Below are positions 24,992 through 32,458 of a stretch of DNA of 39,018 nucleotides, piece by piece (position 1 is the first letter of the stretch; the number at the start of each line of letters is the position of its first letter). Origin of the DNA: Streptoalloteichus tenebrarius (GTDB taxonomy: Bacteria > Actinomycetota > Actinomycetes > Mycobacteriales > Pseudonocardiaceae); the NCBI RefSeq assembly GCF_024171885.1, contig NZ_JAMTCP010000056.1, forward strand, positions 1-39,018. Reading direction: 5' to 3'. Under the pieces are notes generated by a model, which was not told where the DNA came from, made no database searches, and saw only the letters and a program-made list of their open reading frames with translations. The position numbers and the translations under genes were made by a program.

Positions 24992-26173
24992 ATGTCGGAG
25001 CTGGTGTCGTCGTGGGGGGTGGCGCGACGCGCCGCCGTGCCGCCGTTCCATGTGATGGAAGTGCTCTCCGCCGCCGCGCGTCGGCAGCGGGACAAGGGAG
25101 ACGTGGTGTCGCTGGCCGCGGGCCAGCCGTCGAGTCCCGCGCCGCGACCGGTGCGCGCCGCCGCCGAGGAGGCGCTCCGCCGCCACCCGCTCGGCTACAC
25201 CGAGCAGCTCGGCATCCTCGAACTGCGCGAGGCGGTCGCCGGCCACTACGGGAGCCGGTACGGACTGGACGTCGCCCCCGACGACGTCGTGATCACCACC
25301 GGCTCCTCGGGCGGGTTCCTCCTCGCCTTCCTCGCCGCGTTCGACGCGGGCGACCGGGTCGCGCTGGCCCGCCCCGGCTACCCGGCCTACCGCAACATCC
25401 TCACCGCGCTCGGCTGCGAGGTCGTCGAACTGCCGTGTGGGCCGGACACGCGCTTCCAACCCACGGTGTCGATGCTGGAGGCGTTGGACACCCCGATCCG
25501 GGGACTGGTCGTCGCCAGCCCGAACAACCCCACCGGCACGGTCCTGGACCCGGCCGAGCTGGCGGCGCTGGCCAACTGGTGCGACGCCAACGGCGTCCGG
25601 CTCGTCAGCGACGAGATCTACCACGGCATCAGCTACGGGCGGCATCTCACGTCGGCGTGGGAGAGCAGCACGAACGCGGTGGTCGTGAACTCGTTCTCCA
25701 AGTACTTCGCCATGACGGGCTGGCGACTGGGCTGGCTGTTGGCGCCCCGGGAGCTGGTGCGGGCGATCGACCGCCTCACCGGCAACTTCACCCTCTGCCC
25801 TCCCGCGTTGGCGCAGCACGCGGCGGTCGCGGCGTTCACGACGGAGTCCTACGCCGAGGCGGACGCCCACGTCGCGAGGTACCGCACGAACCGCGACCTG
25901 CTGGTCGAGGGCCTGCGGAAACTGGGGATCGAGCGCGTCGCACCCGCCGACGGGGCGTTCTACGCCTACGCCGACGTCTCCCACCTCACCGACGACTCGA
26001 TGGCCTTCTGCCAGCGGCTGCTGGACGAGACCGGCGTCGCCATCGTGCCCGGCGTCGACTTCGACCCGGTCGACGGCGGCCGGTTCGTGCGCCTGTCCTT
26101 CGCCGGGAGCACCGAGGACGTGGCCGAGGCGCTGGGGCGGCTCGGGGCCTGGTTGCCCACGCTCGGGCACTGA
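24992..26173 (+). CDS. PLP-dependent class I/II aminotransferase
   Basis: A 393-residue fold-type I aminotransferase. The PLP lysine is Lys237 in NSFSKYFAMTGWRLGW. VASPNNPTGTVL holds the conserved Asn that contacts the PLP ring, VSDEIYHGISYG the Asp and Tyr, and the Arg of GGRFVRLSFAGS binds the substrate carboxylate. The N-terminal MEVLSAAARRQRDKGDVVSLAAGQPSS and GYTEQLGILELREAVAGHYG match aspartate/aromatic-type (subgroup I gamma) enzymes. The exact amino donor is undetermined. Length is normal. The ATG is supported by homology and the -10 element. It is not obviously in an operon; a small membrane protein gene follows after 50 nt. Confidence 0.92.
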   Translation: MSELVSSWGVARRAAVPPFHVMEVLSAAARRQRDKGDVVSLAAGQPSSPAPRPVRAAAEEALRRHPLGYTEQLGILELREAVAGHYGSRYGLDVAPDDVVITTGSSGGFLLAFLAAFDAGDRVALARPGYPAYRNILTALGCEVVELPCGPDTRFQPTVSMLEALDTPIRGLVVASPNNPTGTVLDPAELAALANWCDANGVRLVSDEIYHGISYGRHLTSAWESSTNAVVVNSFSKYFAMTGWRLGWLLAPRELVRAIDRLTGNFTLCPPALAQHAAVAAFTTESYAEADAHVARYRTNRDLLVEGLRKLGIERVAPADGAFYAYADVSHLTDDSMAFCQRLLDETGVAIVPGVDFDPVDGGRFVRLSFAGSTEDVAEALGRLGAWLPTLGH

Positions 26174-26223
26174 TCCACCCGCCCGCGCGTTGTCACGGTG
26201 AACATCGACGGGGGAGGTTCTCC

Positions 26224-26388
26224 ATGTGGCGGGTGATCGGCGCCCTGCTCGTGATCTGGCTGGCGGTGACCGTGCTCGGCGCGGTGATCAAGGGGCTGTT
26301 CTGGCTGGCCGTGCTCGGTGGCCTGCTGTTCGTCGCGACCGCGGCCGTCGGCTGGGTGCGACGGGGCAACCGGCAACTGCCGCGGTAG
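26224..26388 (+). CDS. Small two-helix membrane protein
   Basis: A 54-residue protein: MWRVIGALLVIWLAVTVLGA forms a first membrane helix, IKGLFWLAVLGGLLFVATAA a second, ending in a basic tail (WVRRGNRQLPR). It has a good Shine-Dalgarno (GGGGGAGG about 6 nt before the ATG at 26224). Such short hydrophobic proteins are widespread in actinomycetes and of unknown role. Its end faces the DUF1963 gene, 9 nt apart. Confidence 0.7.
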   Translation: MWRVIGALLVIWLAVTVLGAVIKGLFWLAVLGGLLFVATAAVGWVRRGNRQLPR

Positions 26389-26397
26389 GCCGCCGCG

Positions 26398-26979
26398 TCA
26401 GGAGCACTGCCAGAGGAAGCGCCCCTCGCCCGTCGTGTCGTCGACGAAGGCGTAGGCCACGCCCGCGTCCCCGAAGTTGACGTCGAACGGGAGCTCGACG
26501 CTGTCGAGCTGGGTCAGGAAGCGCCAGGCCCCGGCGGGCGTCTCCTCGTCCTGGAGCCACCCGGGGACACCGCCGATGCGGGAGTGCAGGGAGTCCGCGT
26601 CGGCGTCCTCGGGCGGCGCGACCAGCTCGACCAGGTGGTCCTCGCCGAAGGTCGGTCCCCGCTGGAGCGCGGCGACGGTCAGGAAGTCCGGGACCCGGCC
26701 GGGGGAGCAGAAGCACGCGTTCTCGCCGGCCTCGGGCTCCCAGGTGCCGTCGACGTGCTCCTCGATGTCGTCGGTCAGGAACAGGTAGGCCAGCCGCGCC
26801 GGCTCGCCGGGCAGCCGCACCTGCCCGAGGAACCGCATCGGGCGGCCCAGCCGCGCGGACAGCGGCCAGCTCGGCTCGTCCAGCCACACCGGCTGCCCGC
26901 CGAACTTGGTCACCGGCTCCCGCACGGGTCGGCCGGCGGGCACGAACCGCAGGGCGTTCTGGTCCGGCGACAGGGACAC
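26398..26979 (-). CDS. DUF1963 (YwqG-like) protein
   Basis: A 193-residue soluble protein. KFGGQPVWLDEPSWPLS and RPMRFLGQVRLPGEPARLAY match the DUF1963/YwqG signature (F-G-G-x-P ... W-P ... L-x-F-L-x-Q). The acidic middle (TDDIEEHVDG, PPEDADADSLHSRIGG) and GVPGWLQDEETPAG follow, with the C-terminal strand pair FDVNFGDAGVAYAFVDD. The family has no established function. Start GTG 26979 is preceded by GAGGAGG. It is transcribed towards the small membrane protein gene and is probably monocistronic. Confidence 0.85.
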   Translation of the reverse strand: MSLSPDQNALRFVPAGRPVREPVTKFGGQPVWLDEPSWPLSARLGRPMRFLGQVRLPGEPARLAYLFLTDDIEEHVDGTWEPEAGENACFCSPGRVPDFLTVAALQRGPTFGEDHLVELVAPPEDADADSLHSRIGGVPGWLQDEETPAGAWRFLTQLDSVELPFDVNFGDAGVAYAFVDDTTGEGRFLWQCS

Positions 26980-27304
26980 GGGGCCTCCTCGTGATCGACA
27001 ACGGCACGCTACCGCCGGCTGGTCACGAAGAGGTCGCCGCCCTCGGCGCTGGTCGTCGCCGTCGTCGGGGCGCGTGCCCCCGGGATCGGCCGATCACCCG
27101 GCCCGGGCCTTGCCCGCCCGCCACGCACCACGAGATCATGAATATTGGGGGTTCCCCCCAAGTAACACTGTTTTGGGCGTTGGTGACGCCTGGGCCAGCG
27201 CTGGCGACGTGCTGGCATGGCGAAATCGCGGTCTTCCCGGTTGTTCGCGCCCCTCCCGGCAGCAGCGACGGTGTCGACTGAGCGGGGAAGGGCGCGAACG
27301 ACGG
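26980..27304. other. Intergenic with palindrome, no supported gene
   Basis: A plus-strand frame of 96 codons (26991-27281) has Arg/Pro-rich low-quality translation and no ribosome binding site; not called. The part 27130-27240 is lower in GC and contains the palindrome listed separately and several CTGGC/GCCAG motifs. Confidence 0.5.
27145..27161. promoter_or_regulatory. 17-nt palindrome, candidate operator
   Basis: TTGGGGG-TTC-CCCCCAA: 7-bp perfect arms. It lies 166 nt upstream of the DUF1963 start (minus strand) in an AT-richer patch. It may be a regulator site or small hairpin; no match to a known operator was recalled. Confidence 0.4.
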
Positions 27305-27907
27305 TCAGGGCAGGAGGCCGAGTTCGCGGAGCCTCGGGCGGGCCGACGCGGCGTCGCTCCAGCGGTGGGCGTGCAGGCCAGCCGCCTGGGCGGCGTCGAC
27401 GTTGACCTGGCGGTCGTCGAGGAACAGGCACGCCTCGGGCCGCGTGTCCAGGCGGCGCACCAGCTCGTCCCAGATCTCCGGGTCGGGCTTGGCGGTGGCG
27501 AGGTCGCCGGAGAAGACCAGGTGCTCGAAGGACGCGGTCCACGGCTGCCGCTCGGCCGCCCTCGCGAACGGGACCGGGGCGTTCGACAGCAACGCCAGCC
27601 GCGATCCCGCCGCCCGCAGGTCCTCGACGAGCCGGACCGCGTCGGGATCGACCCCGAGCCAACCCCGGTTGTCCAGCTCGGTCAGCCGCTCCGCCGTGGC
27701 CTCGTCCACCGCCAGCCCGAGCCGCGCCCCGACCGCCCGCCAGTACTCCTGGTGCGGGCACCCCCGGTCGTAGGCGTCGCGCTCCGCCCAGTAGGCCGGC
27801 TCGAAGTCCGCGACCGGGACCCCGAGCGCCGCCGCCATGTCGGGCAACGCGTCGGTCCGGTGGCTGATGACCTCGCCGTAGTCGAAGACCACCCAACGAA
27901 TGTCCAC
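27305..27907 (-). CDS. HAD-IA family hydrolase (DxG variant)
   Basis: A 200-residue cytoplasmic HAD-superfamily subfamily IA protein. Motif I is WVVFDYGEVIS: the nucleophile Asp9 is present but the second Asp of the usual DxD is Gly11, as in the D-x-G-N/G-V branch (YihX-like). Motif II is ALLSNAPVP, motif III Lys in TAKPDPEIWDEL, and motif IV LFLDDRQVNVDAAQAAG, with both Asp present. The helical cap occupies residues about 18-85. Phosphatase activity is plausible but the missing general acid could change it. GTG 27907 has only a modest ribosome binding site. It lies 47 nt downstream of the threonine aldolase gene on the same strand, probably one operon. Confidence 0.85.
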   Translation of the reverse strand: MDIRWVVFDYGEVISHRTDALPDMAAALGVPVADFEPAYWAERDAYDRGCPHQEYWRAVGARLGLAVDEATAERLTELDNRGWLGVDPDAVRLVEDLRAAGSRLALLSNAPVPFARAAERQPWTASFEHLVFSGDLATAKPDPEIWDELVRRLDTRPEACLFLDDRQVNVDAAQAAGLHAHRWSDAASARPRLRELGLLP

Positions 27908-27954
27908 TTGCCGCCCCCAATGCGGTCGAACGTCCCCTGTACGGGGAACCGAAC

Positions 27955-28974
27955 TCAGTGCGCGCCCAGCGTCGCGATCCGACGCAACGCGTCGTCGATC
28001 GCGGCGCGGTTGACGTCCCGGTGCGTCACGAACCGGACGGCGCCGTTCATCGGCGCGGCCAGCACGCCGACCTCGGCGAGCCGCCGCGACATCAGCTCGG
28101 CGTCCGGCGCCCCGGCGAGCACGATGTTGGTCACCGGCCGGTCGACCGGCCAGCCCAGCTCGGCCAGGCCGGCGGCCAGCGCCGCCGCGTTCGCGTGGTC
28201 GGCCGCGAGGTCGTCGATCCGCTCCAGGGCGACCAGCCCGGCCGCGGCCAGCACCCCGCCCTGCCGCACCCCGCCGCCCAGCATCTTGCGCAGGCGCCGG
28301 GCCTCCGCGACGAACGCGGCCGAGCCGCCCACGAGCGAGCCGACCGGAGCGCCGAGGCCCTTGCTCAGGCAGACCTGCACCGTGTCGACCCCGACCGTCA
28401 GCGCGGCCGGCGGCACCTCCAGCGCGACCGCGGCGTTCCAGATCCGCGCCCCGTCGAGGTGGACCCGCAGACCGCAGTCGACGGCGGCGGCGACGAGCCG
28501 CGCGTGCTCGTCGGGCGGCACGACGGTGCCACCGGCCGCGTTGTGCGTGTTCTCCAGGCAGAGCAGGCGGGTCCGCAACGCGTAGTAGGGGCCGGGAGCG
28601 CCGGCCGCCGCCCGCACCGCGTCGGGCGAGACCCGACCCGGCCCCGGCTCCCAGGCCAGCGCCTCGGGCATCCCGCCGGCGAGCCACGCGGGAGCGCCCA
28701 GCTCGTTGCCCAGCACGTGCGCCGCCCTCGGCGCCAGGAAGCGGTCACCCCGACCCAGGTGCGCCATCAGGGCGATCGTGTTGCCCATGCACCCGCTGGG
28801 CACCCAGAGCGCCGCCTCCACGCCGAGCAGCTCGGCGACCCGCTCCTCCAGCGCCCGCATGGTGGGGTCGCCGTCGAGCACGTCGTCGCCCACCTCGGCC
28901 GCGGCCATGGCGGCCCGCATCCGGTCGTCCGGCCGGGTCACCGTGTCGGAGCGGAGATCGATCGGCAGGGTCAC
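27955..28974 (-). CDS. ltaE: Low-specificity L-threonine aldolase
   Basis: A 339-residue PLP enzyme splitting L-threonine/allo-threonine into glycine and acetaldehyde. The N-terminus IDLRSDTVTRPDDRMRAAMA and EVGDDVLDGDPTMRALEERV are the classical threonine-aldolase start. LENTHNAAGGTVVP, VHLDGARIWNAAVAL (PLP ring Asp) and VQVCLSKGLGAPVGS with the Schiff-base Lys205 follow; RKMLGGGVRQGGVLAAAG is also conserved. Length is typical. The frame is open further upstream, but GTG 28974 starts the conserved domain exactly. It is the first gene of a probable pair with the HAD gene and divergent from the sigma factor gene at 29191. Confidence 0.93.
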   Translation of the reverse strand: MTLPIDLRSDTVTRPDDRMRAAMAAAEVGDDVLDGDPTMRALEERVAELLGVEAALWVPSGCMGNTIALMAHLGRGDRFLAPRAAHVLGNELGAPAWLAGGMPEALAWEPGPGRVSPDAVRAAAGAPGPYYALRTRLLCLENTHNAAGGTVVPPDEHARLVAAAVDCGLRVHLDGARIWNAAVALEVPPAALTVGVDTVQVCLSKGLGAPVGSLVGGSAAFVAEARRLRKMLGGGVRQGGVLAAAGLVALERIDDLAADHANAAALAAGLAELGWPVDRPVTNIVLAGAPDAELMSRRLAEVGVLAAPMNGAVRFVTHRDVNRAAIDDALRRIATLGAH

Positions 28975-29190
28975 GAAGGGATCACACCACACTCGCGGCT
29001 CGGTCTCGCTCCCTTTCCCCGGGCCGGGGACCGGTCGATCGCCGGAGGGGAGCCGGTCGCGCCGCCCGCGGCCTGAGTACCGTGTCGGCCACGCCCCCAG
29101 GGTGACGTGGATCTCGGTGACGGGTCGTGCAACCGGTTCCGGTGGCCGGTCCGTCCGGAAGGTGCAGGCACGACGAGCGGAGAGCCCCGC

Positions 29191-29709
29191 GTGGACCAGC
29201 GCGAGGAACAGGAGTTCGCGGAGTACTTCGTGGCTCGGCGGGAGGCCGTGCGTCGCATGGCGTTCCTGCTCTGCGGGGACTGGCACCGCGCGGACGATCT
29301 GGCGCAGACCGCGTTCGTCGCGTTGCACCGGCGGTGGAGGAAGGTCAGGGACAAGGGGGCGCTGGACGCCTACGTCCGCAAGACGCTGGTGCGCGCGGTG
29401 ATCGACGAGTCACGTCGCCCCTGGCGGCGCGAGCGGTTCACCGACGAGGTGCCCGACACGCCCAGCCCCTCCGGGGAGCCGGGCGAGGAGGTGGCCACGC
29501 GGGAGGCTCTGCTCGCCGGCCTGCGACGGGTCCCGCCGCGGCAGCGCGCGGTGCTCGTGCTGCGGTTCCTGGAGGGGCTCGACGTCGCCGGCGCGGCCGA
29601 GGTCCTCGGCTGCACGGAGGGGACCGTGAAGAGCCAGACGGCACGGGGGCTGGACGCCCTGCGGGACGCGTTGGGCGACGCGTTGGACGACCTGAGGTCG
29701 GCGTCGTGA
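29191..29709 (+). CDS. SigE-family ECF RNA polymerase sigma factor
   Basis: A 172-residue group IV sigma factor. It starts VDQREEQEFAEYFVARREAV. Region 2 includes FLLCGDWHRADDLAQTAFVA and LHRRWRKVRDKGALDAYVRK; region 4 includes RVPPRQRAVLVLRFLEGLDV and the HTH CTEGTVKSQTARGLDALRDA. It closely follows the SigE-family pattern, like the sigma gene at 1010-1600. GTG 29191 has GGAGAG 6 nt upstream; the frame continues upstream without homology. The next gene, 53 nt downstream, encodes a membrane protein with a short cytoplasmic part, the usual position of a cognate anti-sigma factor. The stimulus is unknown. Confidence 0.9.
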   Translation: MDQREEQEFAEYFVARREAVRRMAFLLCGDWHRADDLAQTAFVALHRRWRKVRDKGALDAYVRKTLVRAVIDESRRPWRRERFTDEVPDTPSPSGEPGEEVATREALLAGLRRVPPRQRAVLVLRFLEGLDVAGAAEVLGCTEGTVKSQTARGLDALRDALGDALDDLRSAS

Positions 29710-29762
29710 GCCGGGGGCGAGGGACCGCGGCGGGCGGTCGGTGGTCGAGGAGGTGGCGGTAG

Positions 29763-30557
29763 GTGGACGAGCACAAGCTCGCGGCGTTGTTCCGCGACGC
29801 CGCGCGTGACGCGCCACCGGCGTCCTTCGACGAGCGGGACGTGGCGGCGGCCTCGCGGCGGGCCACGGTGCGCCAGCGCACCGCGCTCGCGCTCGGCTCG
29901 GCGTTCGGCGTCGCGGTGCTGTTCGGCGGTGTCGCCGTCGGCACCGGTCTGTTCGACCGGGAGCCGGACAGCCAGCCCACGTCGCTGAGCGCGCCCGACG
30001 AGCAGGCCTCCGCCGCGCGGGAGCACGGCTCCCCACCGGCACCTCACACCGGGCCGGGGACACTGGACCCCGGGGCGACCGAGAAGGCGCCGTCCGCGCG
30101 CCCGCCCGGTGGCCCGCAACCCCACGACATCCCGGAGGACCCGCCTGAGCAGGGGGGCGGGACCTCGGGGAGCGCCGGTCCCGGGACCGGCGGCACCCGA
30201 AGCGGGTGCGGACCGGCGGACCGGGGGCTCGCCATCGCCCTCGCTGGCGAGCTCCCGGCCGCTGCCGGCCTGGAGCCCAACCCGGTCGCCGGGGACTGCC
30301 CGGCCGGCGCCACCGGAGCCGCCTTCGTGGTGCGGGACCGCGACGTCGTGGGCGTCGTGTCCGTGGTGCTCGGGCCGGAGGGCAGCGGCCGGGGGAGCGG
30401 CGAGCTGAGCCGCGCGGACGGGTCGCGGGGGTTCGTCGCGGTCACCCCGGGAGGACGTTCGCTGACGGTGTTGAGCCAGCCGCAGAAGGGCTCGACCACG
30501 CCTCCGTACGCCGACCAGGTGGCCGACGTGGCCAGACGTCTCGCCACCCGCTACTGA
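29763..30557 (+). CDS. Membrane protein, probable anti-sigma factor
   Basis: A 264-residue single-pass membrane protein. The cytoplasmic residues 1-40 (VDEHKLAALFRDAARDAPPA; FDERDVAAASRRATVRQR) match the short N-terminal regions of membrane proteins encoded after SigE-family sigma genes. One helix spans about 41-63 (ALALGSAFGVAVLFGGVAVG). A Pro/Gly/Ser-rich linker (64-145) leads to an extracellular domain (about 148-264) with two Cys (CGPADRGL; DCPAGATG). There is no zinc HxxxCxxC motif, so if it restrains the sigma factor it does so without a ZAS domain. The assignment depends largely on gene order. GTG start 29763 follows GAGG with moderate spacing. A terminator follows. Confidence 0.65.
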   Translation: MDEHKLAALFRDAARDAPPASFDERDVAAASRRATVRQRTALALGSAFGVAVLFGGVAVGTGLFDREPDSQPTSLSAPDEQASAAREHGSPPAPHTGPGTLDPGATEKAPSARPPGGPQPHDIPEDPPEQGGGTSGSAGPGTGGTRSGCGPADRGLAIALAGELPAAAGLEPNPVAGDCPAGATGAAFVVRDRDVVGVVSVVLGPEGSGRGSGELSRADGSRGFVAVTPGGRSLTVLSQPQKGSTTPPYADQVADVARRLATRY

Positions 30558-30595
30558 GCGCCGCCTCTTCCTTCTCGACGTCGACCGACCGTCGA

Positions 30596-30622
30596 CCGAC
30601 CAGCGCTGACCGCGCTGGTCGG
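30596..30622 (+). terminator. Hairpin terminator of sigma/anti-sigma operon
   Basis: An 11-bp perfect stem (30596-30606 with 30612-30622) and 5-nt loop, 38 nt after the stop. Short tandem repeats flank it: GTCGACCGACC twice just before and GCGGGTCCGGT twice at 30642-30663. Confidence 0.75.
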
Positions 30623-30781
30623 CCGGCGAGCGCTGACCGGCGCGGGTCCGGTGCGGGTCCGGTGCGGATGCCGTCCGAGGTCGGGCGTCCGGACAGCCCG
30701 CGTCGGCCTGGACCTGCTTCGTCCCACGATCTGAACGCCCAACCCGGAGTCATCCCACCTTTCCTCGTGCGGTGCTACGTT

Positions 30782-30799
30782 CTGGTACGCCCGTACTAG
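30782..30799. promoter_or_regulatory. 18-nt palindrome upstream of SMR gene
   Basis: CTGGTACG-CC-CGTACTAG, arms matching at 7 of 8 positions, 15 nt before the SMR start codon and within its expected promoter/leader. It is a good candidate operator. No guanidine riboswitch architecture was convincingly recognised in the same 100 nt. Confidence 0.5.
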
Positions 30800-30814
30800 A
30801 AAAGGTTGGTGGCC

Positions 30815-31138
30815 ATGGCGTGGGTCGTCCTGTTGCTGTCCGGGGTCTTCGAGGCCGTCTGGGCGATCGCCCTCAAGCTGTCCGACGGCTTCACCCGCGT
30901 GGGCTGGGTGATCACGTTCGTCGTCGCGGCGGCGATCAGCCTCGCCGGCCTCACCTGGGCGCTCAAGACGCTGCCCGTCGGCCCCGCCTACGCCGTGTGG
31001 ACGGGAACCGGAGCCGCCCTGGCCGCCGTGGTCGGCATGGTCTGGCTCGGGGACGGCGTCTCGACCCTGAAGATCGTGTCCCTGCTGCTGATCGTCGCCG
31101 GGATCATCGGGCTGAACCTGGCCGGTGCCACTCACTGA
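30815..31138 (+). CDS. SMR-family guanidinium exporter (Gdx/SugE-type)
   Basis: A 107-residue protein with four membrane helices, the exact size of small multidrug resistance transporters. The central Glu13 in SGVFEAVWAIALKLSDGFTR couples proton to substrate; Trp16, Lys21 and the S-D-G-F-T run are the Gdx (guanidinium exporter) signature rather than the EmrE/Qac one. Helices 2-4 (WVITFVVAAAISLAGLTWAL, AYAVWTGTGAALAAVVGMVW, LKIVSLLLIVAGIIGLNLAG) are canonical. The ATG at 30815 gives the proper family N-terminus. A palindrome lies just upstream. Its last 35 nt overlap the convergent DUF2231 gene. Stand-alone homodimeric (dual topology) operation is expected. Confidence 0.9.
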   Translation: MAWVVLLLSGVFEAVWAIALKLSDGFTRVGWVITFVVAAAISLAGLTWALKTLPVGPAYAVWTGTGAALAAVVGMVWLGDGVSTLKIVSLLLIVAGIIGLNLAGATH

Positions 31139-31673
31139 CGGACTCGCTGACCGCCTCGCGCAGGTCCGCCGTGCGGAAACCGGCCGCCTGGTCGTGCTGG
31201 TCGGCGACCCGCAGGCCGTACCGGAAGGTGAGCTCGCCGCCCAGGAACGCCCCCGTGGCCATCAACACCACACCGACGAGCGTCAACACGAACGGCGCGG
31301 TGGGCGCGGCCCGGTCCGTCGGGGCGTTCCACCGCAGCACCAGGTCCACGACGAACACCACCAGCGCCGCGCTGTTCGCGGTCACGTGGAGCAACGCCAT
31401 CCCCCGGACCCGGGTCCGCACGGGCACGAGCAACAGGTCGAGCAGGCCGGGCACGGCGGCGAGCGCCGCGCCCACGATCCCCACCCCGATCACCCAGGTC
31501 GCGGCCCTGGCCAGCGTTCCGGACTCGTACCCGGACCGCGCCGCCACGTCGAGCACGGCCGCCGACAGCCACGCCCCGATCGGCACCGGCACCAGCATGG
31601 GGTGGAACGGGTGGCCGTACGGTCCCGCCAGCCCGGAGACGGGACGTTTGGGTGACGCGTGCGTCCTGCGCAT
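31104..31673 (-). CDS. DUF2231 membrane protein
   Basis: A 189-residue protein with four predicted membrane helices (VPVPIGAWLSAAVLDVAARS; ATWVIGVGIVGAALAAVPGL; LLHVTANSAALVVFVVDLVL; VLTLVGVVLMATGAFLGGEL). GHPFHPMLVPVPIGAW is the DUF2231 hallmark (H-P-x-x-x-x-x-P), and GGELTFRYGLRV ends the last helix. The family, of unknown function, often occurs with redox or heme proteins. The start ATG 31673 follows GGAGGAGGG. Its C-terminal codons overlap the end of the SMR gene on the other strand. It is divergent from the TetR gene, 98 nt between starts, so control by that regulator is possible. Confidence 0.87.
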   Translation of the reverse strand: MRRTHASPKRPVSGLAGPYGHPFHPMLVPVPIGAWLSAAVLDVAARSGYESGTLARAATWVIGVGIVGAALAAVPGLLDLLLVPVRTRVRGMALLHVTANSAALVVFVVDLVLRWNAPTDRAAPTAPFVLTLVGVVLMATGAFLGGELTFRYGLRVADQHDQAAGFRTADLREAVSESVSEWHRPGSAR

Positions 31674-31757
31674 GACCCTCCTCCGAACGGGCTCCTTCCC
31701 TCGGCGGGATTACCCCCTCCTCGGCCGCCACAACCCGGGCCGCCGGGCCGGGGATGG

Positions 31758-31763
31758 CACGAT
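31758..31763 (+). promoter_or_regulatory. -10 element of TetR gene
   Basis: CACGAT, 8 nt, then ATG 31772. No Shine-Dalgarno sequence is present; a leaderless transcript is likely. Confidence 0.35.
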
Positions 31764-31771
31764 CCGTAGCC

Positions 31772-32389
31772 ATGTCAGTTGGCAGCCCGGCGAGCACACC
31801 CAAGGGGGAGCGCCGGCGGCAGGCCCTCGTCGAGGCCGCCGCCCGCCTCCTCGTCGAGGGCGGATTCGACGCCGTCCGGCACCGGGCGGTGGCCGAGCGC
31901 GCAGGGTTGCCCCTCGCCTCCACCACCTACTACTTCCGGGACCTCGACGACCTGGTCGCCGCGGCCGCCGAGCACCACGGCCGCAGCGAGCTGGCCAGGG
32001 GCTGGGCGAAGCTGGCCGAGCTGACCGAGGACCGCCTCGACGTCGACGACGTGGTCGAGGTGGTCCTCGACCAACTGCTCGGCCCCGCCTCCGAACGCGA
32101 CGCGGAGGCGGTGCTGCTCCGGTACGAGCGGCTGGTCGCCACGGGCCGGCGGCCGCACCTGCGCCCCCTGATGCGGGAACTGTCCGCCGGCCTGCACGAA
32201 CTGGTGCTGGAGACCCTGGCCCGCTGCGGGATCCCCGCCGACCACGAGCGGGTCGACCGTCTCGTCGCCCTGGTCGACGGCACCGTGGTCAACGCGTTGA
32301 TCGAGGTGCATCCCGACCCGAGGGGCGCCGCCCGACGCATGCTCCACTCGGCGTTGGAGGAGGGCAGGGCGTCGGAGAAGGGCGAATAG
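31772..32389 (+). CDS. TetR/AcrR-family regulator
   Basis: A 205-residue repressor-type protein. The DNA-binding domain lies at about residues 12-60: RRQALVEAAARLLVEGGFDA, then the HTH RHRAVAERAGLPLASTTYYF with RDLDDLVAAA. The ligand-binding domain (65-205) is helical, with RYERLVATGRRPHLRPLMRE and LVDGTVVNALIEVHPDP as in many TetR proteins of the TetR_C superfamily. The ligand is unknown. Likely targets are its own promoter and the divergent DUF2231 gene; the SMR gene with its palindrome is also near. ATG 31772 is preferred over ATG 31754 because of the -10 in between. A hairpin follows. Confidence 0.9.
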   Translation: MSVGSPASTPKGERRRQALVEAAARLLVEGGFDAVRHRAVAERAGLPLASTTYYFRDLDDLVAAAAEHHGRSELARGWAKLAELTEDRLDVDDVVEVVLDQLLGPASERDAEAVLLRYERLVATGRRPHLRPLMRELSAGLHELVLETLARCGIPADHERVDRLVALVDGTVVNALIEVHPDPRGAARRMLHSALEEGRASEKGE

Positions 32390-32407
32390 GACGGGCGGCC
32401 CCGGTGA

Positions 32408-32446
32408 GGGCGGCGTCGCGGGACCGTCGGACCCACGACGCCGCCC
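32408..32446. terminator. Bidirectional hairpin terminator
   Basis: An 11-bp perfect stem (32408-32418 with 32436-32446) and 17-nt loop that itself can pair (GGG 32420-32422 with CCC 32432-32434). It lies between the converging TetR and M14 genes. Confidence 0.8.
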
Positions 32447-32458
32447 GACGCGGATCGG

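Noticed and set aside
26991-27281. 96-codon plus-strand frame near the palindrome
   Set aside because: Composition is atypical, start context poor, and it runs through the AT-rich palindrome region.
30700-30814. Guanidine riboswitch ahead of the SMR gene
   Set aside because: Could not match the conserved core of any guanidine class by eye; the obvious feature is a palindrome. A covariance-model search would settle it.
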